Under the pieces are notes generated by a model. It made no database searches and was not told the DNA's origin. It saw only the letters and a list, made by a program, of their open reading frames with translations. A stretch of DNA of 64,000 bases from Prochlorococcus marinus str. MIT 9313 (GTDB taxonomy: Bacteria > Cyanobacteriota > Cyanobacteriia > PCC-6307 > Cyanobiaceae): positions 1,553,347-1,617,346 of the forward strand of contig NC_005071.1 of the NCBI RefSeq assembly GCF_000011485.1, given 5' to 3'. Of the stretch, positions 59,152-64,000 are shown piece by piece. Both the position numbers and the translations under genes were made by a program. Each line of letters opens with the position of its first letter. Within the stretch, counting starts at the first letter, position 1.

Positions 59152-60723
59152 ATGAATTTCACTCCAATGAAAACCTCACATGCTTTCCAAATTGCCGTTT
59201 CCGCACTCGCCCTTACATCATTATCCTGTGGCCTAGTTGCCAGAGCCAAAGATCAAATACCCAAGGGTTTCAATACTCCGATCCCTCAAGATATTCTAAC
59301 GCCAGACAAAGTGAAAACCCGCATAGGGGATCTCAACTATTTTGATGGTCTACCTGATGATCAGACGATTGAACGCGCTCGTTATCAAGTTGACCTTGGC
59401 CGTGGAGTAAGAGCATTTCTAAACTTCATTCCTGCAGCTTCCATGGAAGTGATGTATGTAGGTCATCGTGATGACTATGGCATCAAATCAAGTAACCAGG
59501 TAGGGCTTTTTGAAAATTTAATGAGCTCAGACTCGCTCTGGCTCACCGGAAATACTGACACGGTCTACGCTTCTACCTTCCTCGATCTAAATAATGGCCC
59601 GATCGTCATTGAAGTACCACCAGGGATGGGTCCTGGCACGGTCAACGATGCCTATTTCCGCTTTATTGTGGACATGGGTGGACCGGGTCCCGACAAAGGC
59701 AAAGGAGGCAAATATTTAATCGTCCCTGAGAGCTATTCAGGAGTTATCCCAGAGGGCTATTTTGTTGCCAAAACTCCCAGCAGAATTAACTGGCTGATCT
59801 TACGAGGATTCCTTGATCAGGGAGGAAAGACTGATACTGCTATCAACAACTTTCAGAAAGGTCTGAAAATTTATCCTCTTGCAGAAAAGAATGCTCCTCC
59901 TGCGATGGAATTCAAGAATTTCACAGGCAAAAATGTTAATACAATCCACGCCAACAACTACAGCTTCTACGATGAACTCAATGATGTAATTCAGCGAGAG
60001 TCATCATCTGTTTTCTCTCCAGAGCTACTTGGAGTATTGGCAGCAATTGGGATCGAGAAGGGTAAAAGCTTCAATCCCGATGCGCGTATGAAAGATATTC
60101 TTATCGAAGCAGTAGCGATTGGTAACGCTACTGCTCGCGCAATTACATTTTTGCCACGTGATCCCAACACTTTCATCTATGAAGATCAGACGGGTGGCTG
60201 GAAAACAGGTTTCCTTGGTGGAAGCTATGAGTGGCTTAAAGACAAGGGGCAGGGCGGACGCTTTATCGATGCCCGCAGCCTTTACTTCTATCTTGCAACA
60301 GTCAATACACCGGCCATGCAGCTTGAGATTCCAGGCTTAGGTTCGCAATACGCCTACACCGCAAGCGATGCGGATGGCAATTACCTCGATGGCAGTTCCA
60401 CATACAAACTCACGATTCCAGCCAATGCGCCTGCAAAGGATTTCTGGTCGTTTGTGGTTTACGATCCCCAGACCCGCTCCATGCTGCAGAGCAAAGAACA
60501 GCCCTATCCAAGTAAAAACAGTAAACGCAACCAAGACATGCTGGTGAATGATGATGGTTCAGTAGATCTTTACTTCGGGCCCAAAGCACCCGAAGGGAAA
60601 AAGACAAACTGGATCAAAACCATCCCCAGTAAAGGTTGGTTCGGGATCCTGCGGCTCTATGGTCCACTTGATCCCTGGTTCAATCAAACCTGGAAGCTGG
60701 GAGCCATTAAAAAGATGAACTGA
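59152..60723 (+). CDS. secreted DUF1254/DUF1214 protein (copy 2)
   Basis: A 523-residue paralogue of the upstream gene, with the same domain order and identical key segments (TPIPQDILTPDKVKTRIG, TGNTDTVYASTFLDL, APAKDFWSFVVYDPQTRS, NDDGSVDLYFGPKAP). Its signal peptide is separate (AFQIAVSALALTSLSCGLVA, with a Cys at about residue 26). The near N-terminal half is more diverged than the end. Tandem duplication is clear. A 13-base tandem repeat sits right after its stop. Confidence 0.85.
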   Translation: MNFTPMKTSHAFQIAVSALALTSLSCGLVARAKDQIPKGFNTPIPQDILTPDKVKTRIGDLNYFDGLPDDQTIERARYQVDLGRGVRAFLNFIPAASMEVMYVGHRDDYGIKSSNQVGLFENLMSSDSLWLTGNTDTVYASTFLDLNNGPIVIEVPPGMGPGTVNDAYFRFIVDMGGPGPDKGKGGKYLIVPESYSGVIPEGYFVAKTPSRINWLILRGFLDQGGKTDTAINNFQKGLKIYPLAEKNAPPAMEFKNFTGKNVNTIHANNYSFYDELNDVIQRESSSVFSPELLGVLAAIGIEKGKSFNPDARMKDILIEAVAIGNATARAITFLPRDPNTFIYEDQTGGWKTGFLGGSYEWLKDKGQGGRFIDARSLYFYLATVNTPAMQLEIPGLGSQYAYTASDADGNYLDGSSTYKLTIPANAPAKDFWSFVVYDPQTRSMLQSKEQPYPSKNSKRNQDMLVNDDGSVDLYFGPKAPEGKKTNWIKTIPSKGWFGILRLYGPLDPWFNQTWKLGAIKKMN

Positions 60724-60747
60724 TTGCCAAGACGGATTGCCAAGACG
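60722..60747 (+). repeat. 13-base tandem repeat after copy 2
   Basis: GATTGCCAAGACG is repeated exactly twice immediately after the stop codon (the first copy begins on the stop itself). Probably a small local duplication. Confidence 0.7.
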
Positions 60748-61168
60748 TTGATCGTTCAGGCAACCGAGGTTGATTTGAATAGGGCATAGTACTGGTTATC
60801 ATTCTTAGCAAGTTACTGATCAAGCAAACTGAACTTTGGCCCCAATATCTTCATGCACCGAGAGCAAAGCTGCTGAGATCGCATCAGCATGCCACGAATG
60901 ATAATCATCGGAGGGGACTTGCACAGCGGCTTAACCATCACCAGCGGTCAAAACAGGTTATGCACTAATTTATACGCTCAGTATTGCAAGCAAACTTATG
61001 GACTTAACTAAACAACCCATTGACTCAAATCATGAGCCACTTGCAGCAATCCCTAGGCTTCACAGATACCTACTGGTGTTTACCTACGTGCTCAGGGCTA
61101 ACTAGAATTACAATTGCGCTGCAAAATTCCAATTCCGCCATCATTATGGATGTGAATAGTCCTTTCCT
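60724..61168. other. intergenic region downstream of the DUF1254 pair
   Basis: 445 bases without a clear gene. A minus-strand frame at 60820-60924 (listed separately) reads like the end of a protein. A 35-codon plus-strand frame beginning at 61000 has no support. No promoter or hairpin was picked out. Confidence 0.4.
60820..60924 (-). pseudogene. possible C-terminal gene remnant (34 codons)
   Basis: The frame PSDDYHSWHADAISAALLSVHED-like is rich in ordinary protein residues and ends GAKVQFA-stop, with in-frame reading interrupted by a TAA just upstream of the GTG at 60924. It looks more like the tail of a decayed gene than a real small protein. Family not recognised. Confidence 0.25.
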
Positions 61169-61642
61169 ATGTATCAATCACGCTTTGTAGCCCTAGGCCT
61201 GGTGATGGCCTCAGTGCTTACCCCTCAGTCAGCCATCGCCAAATGTGAATTCCTCATGCCTATTGGCGGGGATGGCAACAAGATCGTCAAAAAGAGAGTA
61301 GAGCGGCCAAAGGGTTTAATAGGAAGTGCCTTTGGCCGCACAAACTGGAATACAGACTTTGCTGTTAATCAGCCCTATCGCAATTACAAACTATTCTTCA
61401 CTGCAGATTCAACCGATTCTGCCAGCTACCCAATTCAGGCCTTCCTCAAGTTCAGCGATGGCAGCAACCTTCAAGTTGTCAACGAATCCATGCGGCCACC
61501 AATGGGTACTGGGAAAATGTTTGGCCCTATCCAAGCAATTCCTGGCAAAGCGGTGAGTCAAGTGAATTTCAAGGTAGGAACAGCAAAGGATCCAGGCGCA
61601 ACAGGATTCAGTTACCGGATTTCTGTTCAAGGCTGCCGATAA
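61169..61642 (+). CDS. small secreted protein of unknown family (157 aa)
   Basis: Signal peptide with cleavage near SAIAKC (residue 24-25). The mature protein begins with a Cys two residues after the cut and ends with Cys (VQGCR), so the two ends may be joined by a disulfide. The rest is a beta-rich soluble domain (YPIQAFLKFSDGSNLQVV, AVSQVNFKVGTAKDPGATGFSYRISV). It lies 445 bases downstream of the DUF1254 pair in the same direction; whether it belongs to the Grr group is inference. No family recognised. Confidence 0.6.
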   Translation: MYQSRFVALGLVMASVLTPQSAIAKCEFLMPIGGDGNKIVKKRVERPKGLIGSAFGRTNWNTDFAVNQPYRNYKLFFTADSTDSASYPIQAFLKFSDGSNLQVVNESMRPPMGTGKMFGPIQAIPGKAVSQVNFKVGTAKDPGATGFSYRISVQGCR

Positions 61643-61684
61643 TCCAGTTGAGCCATTAGAAATTGAAAAGCAAATCGGGGAGGG

Positions 61685-62797
61685 TCAAGTTGCACCTTCT
61701 CCCGATTCTTGATTGATTCCTATCAGAGGGTTCATCGTTTGCTTTTTTTGATTCGAGCCTGAATGAATCAAAGTGCGGGTGGGGAATGGCATGCCGGCAC
61801 CATGCACTTCAACCACATCACCAATCTTGAGAAGCAACCTCTGCTGCAAGGCCCAAGCATCGCTTAGATTTCCACTAGAGGAATAACAAACCAAGCGTAG
61901 ATTCAGACTCGAATCGCCATAGCCGGTGAAATTCACGGCCATTTTCTTGCTCTGATCTACATCTGAATGATTAACTAAAACCTGCTGAAGATCACTCACA
62001 ATCGACTCAATCTTTCTACGATCGCCATAATTAACACCAAATTCAATCCAAATCCTACGGTTGTCTATATCAGCAATATTAACAACCGGCTTACTTGTAA
62101 AGATGTTGTTTGGTATATACACTGGTTGGCGATCAGAGGAGCGCAATTTGGTATAAAACCAACCGATATGTTCTACATTCCCAGAAAGGTTTTCGGAGGG
62201 AATATCGATGAAATCACTTACAACAAACGGACGGTTAATGTAAAGGCTAAGGCCGCTTAAGGAATTCGAGACAATCCCCTTGGCCCCGAAACCCAATGCA
62301 ACGGCGCCAACCCCACCGGCGGTAACCAGTACAGCCGGCGAAATGCCCATCAGATGCATCACCTCCAGGCATAAAATGAGCATGGCTGCAATACCTATGG
62401 TCTTCTGAACAACATCGAATAGGAACAGCCTGTCTTTTTCACCAAAGCCCTGCAGCATCTGAGTGGCATAACTGTCTTGGTTTTGCTTGAGCTCCTTCTT
62501 CCAAGACAGCAGCGTCCATGAAAGACCTATGACCACAAGAATTCCAAACGCCTTAACACCATCACGCGGGAATTGAATCAATGACGGATCCAACAAATCC
62601 AACAGCCAACAAATCACTCCTACAAGTGCGCAACTCAGAGAAATGCTTTGCCTGCTACTGAGCAGCAATCCACGCCGCAACGAACCTGAGCGGAACCGCC
62701 TGCCAAAAGTGTCTAGCAACAACCAACTGACAATGGCTAAAACAAGCCCGGCAATCGGCACCTGAAGATTGAAGGGAAGGGGTGTCATCAGAGGCAT
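61685..62797 (-). CDS. MscS-type mechanosensitive channel
   Basis: About 370 residues with four membrane segments before the pore helix region (GVGAVALGFGAKGIVSNSLSGLSLYINRPF, the conserved MscS pore-lining pattern) and a cytoplasmic beta/alpha domain (VYIPNNIFTSKPVVNI, EFGVNYGDRRKIESIV). It releases solutes upon membrane tension at osmotic downshift. The ATG at 62797 is used, ahead of one 9 bases later; a TTG just upstream is also open. Converges with the small secreted protein. Confidence 0.88.
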   Translation of the reverse strand: MPLMTPLPFNLQVPIAGLVLAIVSWLLLDTFGRRFRSGSLRRGLLLSSRQSISLSCALVGVICWLLDLLDPSLIQFPRDGVKAFGILVVIGLSWTLLSWKKELKQNQDSYATQMLQGFGEKDRLFLFDVVQKTIGIAAMLILCLEVMHLMGISPAVLVTAGGVGAVALGFGAKGIVSNSLSGLSLYINRPFVVSDFIDIPSENLSGNVEHIGWFYTKLRSSDRQPVYIPNNIFTSKPVVNIADIDNRRIWIEFGVNYGDRRKIESIVSDLQQVLVNHSDVDQSKKMAVNFTGYGDSSLNLRLVCYSSSGNLSDAWALQQRLLLKIGDVVEVHGAGMPFPTRTLIHSGSNQKKQTMNPLIGINQESGEGAT

Positions 62798-62991
62798 AAG
62801 CAAGATGCATCCGCACAGATTTGAATTGTCTGCGAAGCGTTAGTGGTGCCATCAGCCAATCGCTGCCAAACGGCTGGCCGGCGCTGATTAGCGAATTCTC
62901 CAGATTCTCGATGGCTTGACGGCCTTCTTTGCATCAGTTGAACACAGCATGAAGAGGCCATCACCTAGATTGTCTTGATGCCTGGCGGGTA

Positions 62992-63005
62992 CCTCCTTCG
63001 GGAGG
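62992..63005. repeat. CCTCC-TTCG-GGAGG hairpin before rimP
   Basis: A 5-base stem with a TTCG tetraloop, unusually stable as RNA, lies 53 bases before the rimP start. It may protect or regulate the rimP-nusA leader. Confidence 0.4.
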
Positions 63006-63057
63006 CAGGTCACTTCTGAAGCCGGTCGGGCCAGAAGCCCAACCTTACCCCCTGCAT

Positions 63058-63522
63058 TTGCCTCATCCTCTGCTCCCGGACCTGGAAACCCTCGCCTCGG
63101 CGACGGCTGCAGGAAAAGGCTACAAACTTTGCTGTGTACAGGTATTCACCCATCTGATTCCTATGACCATCCAGGTGCAGATCCGTCGCAAAGATGGCAG
63201 TGATGTCTCCCTCGACGACTGTGCTCATTTCAGCGCTTCTATGGATGAAGCCCTGGAGGCTTCCCAACTTTTTACTGAAGCGTATGTTCTGGAAATCAGC
63301 AGCCCAGGGATCGGAGATCAGCTCCACAGTGATCAGGACTTCCTAACTTTCAGAGGCTTCCCTGTGGAGATCAGCTTCCGCGACCACGATTCAGACCTTC
63401 ATCAAGCCGGTCTCTTGCACAAACGATCCGACGAACATGTGCACATCAACATCAAGGGACGCATTCAACGCATACCACGTAAGGCTGTGACCTGCGTTCG
63501 CCTTACAAACCCCACTGGATAA
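63058..63522 (+). CDS. rimP: ribosome maturation factor RimP
   Basis: A 154-residue two-domain protein needed for 30S subunit maturation. The N-terminal domain ends with SLDDCAHFSASMDEALEAS and the linker YVLEISSPGIGDQLHSDQDF is the family signature; the C-terminal SH3-like domain reads FPVEISFRDHDSD... The start is a TTG at 63058 (MPHPLLPDLETLA), where homologues begin. It is followed 53 bases later by nusA, the normal rimP-nusA order. Confidence 0.93.
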   Translation: MPHPLLPDLETLASATAAGKGYKLCCVQVFTHLIPMTIQVQIRRKDGSDVSLDDCAHFSASMDEALEASQLFTEAYVLEISSPGIGDQLHSDQDFLTFRGFPVEISFRDHDSDLHQAGLLHKRSDEHVHINIKGRIQRIPRKAVTCVRLTNPTG

Positions 63523-63575
63523 ATCACCTTAACGATCAGCTCAGCTTCAGCACCTTTCCACTCTTTCCATCGTCG

Positions 63576-64000
63576 ATGGCTCTCGTTCTACTCCCCGGCC
63601 TCAACAACCTGATCGAAGACATCAGCGAGGAGAAGAAACTCCCTACCCAAGTGGTGGAAGCAGCCCTGCGTGAGGCCCTCCTCAAAGGATATGAACGCTA
63701 CCGACGCACTCTTTATCTAGGTATCAGTGAGGACCCTTTCGAAGAAGAGTATTTCAGCAACTTCGATGTTGGACTAGAGCTTGAAGATGAAGGTTATCGG
63801 GTCCTGGCCAGCAAAATCATCGTTGAAGAGGTGGAGAGCGAAGACCACCAGATTGCTCTTCAAGAAGTGATGCAAGTCGCTGAAGACGCCCAGATCGGTG
63901 ACACCGTGGTGCTCGACGTTACCCCCGAGAAGGAAGACTTCGGCCGGATGGCTGCCGCCACAACCAAGCAGGTACTGGCGCAAAAGCTACGCGACCAGCA
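63576..64000 (+). CDS. nusA: transcription termination/antitermination factor NusA (partial)
   Basis: The N-terminal 141 codons of NusA, cut by the window end. The N-terminal domain that contacts RNA polymerase begins MALVLLPGLNNLIEDISEEKKLP and includes VEAALREALLKGYERY; the S1 region begins near the edge (IGDTVVLDVTPEKEDFGRMAAATTKQVL). Directly downstream of rimP, as in most bacteria. Confidence 0.95.
   Translation, partial: MALVLLPGLNNLIEDISEEKKLPTQVVEAALREALLKGYERYRRTLYLGISEDPFEEEYFSNFDVGLELEDEGYRVLASKIIVEEVESEDHQIALQEVMQVAEDAQIGDTVVLDVTPEKEDFGRMAAATTKQVLAQKLRDQ

Overview
The window looks like a chromosomal segment of a marine picocyanobacterium, most likely a low-light Prochlorococcus of the large-genome type or a close marine Synechococcus. 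The signs are a split RNA polymerase (rpoC1 plus rpoC2), an F-type ATP synthase with both b and b' subunits, a PII protein with the cyanobacterial Ser49 T-loop, a high-light-inducible-type (Hli) protein, Ccs1/CcsB-type cytochrome c maturation, a bioF-bioK-bioC-bioD cluster using the cyanobacterial esterase BioK, and several Ycf35/DUF families typical of cyanobacteria. No rRNA, tRNA, insertion sequence, prophage or CRISPR array was recognised.

Layout. Positions 1-4.5 kb (minus) carry the ATP synthase operon atpI-atpB-atpE-atpG-atpF-atpH-atpA (atpA cut by the window edge). A methyltransferase follows, then ftsW, ccdA and ccsB on the plus strand. From 10 to 20 kb there are queF, small conserved proteins, glnB, a TlyA-type rRNA methylase, purB, fumC, an MFS transporter and a Ski2-like helicase. 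From 20 to 26 kb lies the biotin pathway bioF-bioK-bioC-bioD, coupled by 4-base overlaps, then a small membrane protein, an AT-rich insert with a double-glycine leader peptide gene, and bioA. From 26 to 34 kb there are a DnaJ-like protein, rsmG, an aldo/keto reductase, the ferredoxin/DUF1257/DUF2997 group, a HEAT protein, a sodium:solute symporter, rlmN and an unlisted hli gene. From 33.8 to 48 kb come rpoC2, rpoC1, rpoB, tatD, rpsT, hisD, rpiA and an HtrA-like protease.

The accessory part is 48-62 kb, where coding is sparser and the spacers are AT-rich. Two outer-membrane barrel proteins (minus) face a plus-strand set: a secreted sulfatase, a formylglycine-generating enzyme, an orphan solute-binding protein, a glycine-rich precursor peptide with seven aromatic-X-Asn motifs (GrrA-like), a second precursor with the same leader and a frameshifted core, a radical SAM/SPASM maturase (GrrM-like), two paralogous secreted DUF1254/DUF1214-type proteins, and nearby a small secreted protein of unknown family. 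This is the most interesting region: a Grr-class RiPP system, expected to make three-residue cyclophanes, embedded in an exported-enzyme island. The second precursor gene has lost its aligned C-terminus through a +1 shift in a run of six G; in the alternative frame the end matches the first precursor (a GGF-X-N-W-stop ending).

The window ends with an MscS-type channel, rimP and the start of nusA. Several genes too short for ordinary gene calling (34-51 residues) were found by reading the gaps: an Hli protein, three small membrane proteins and the double-glycine peptide.
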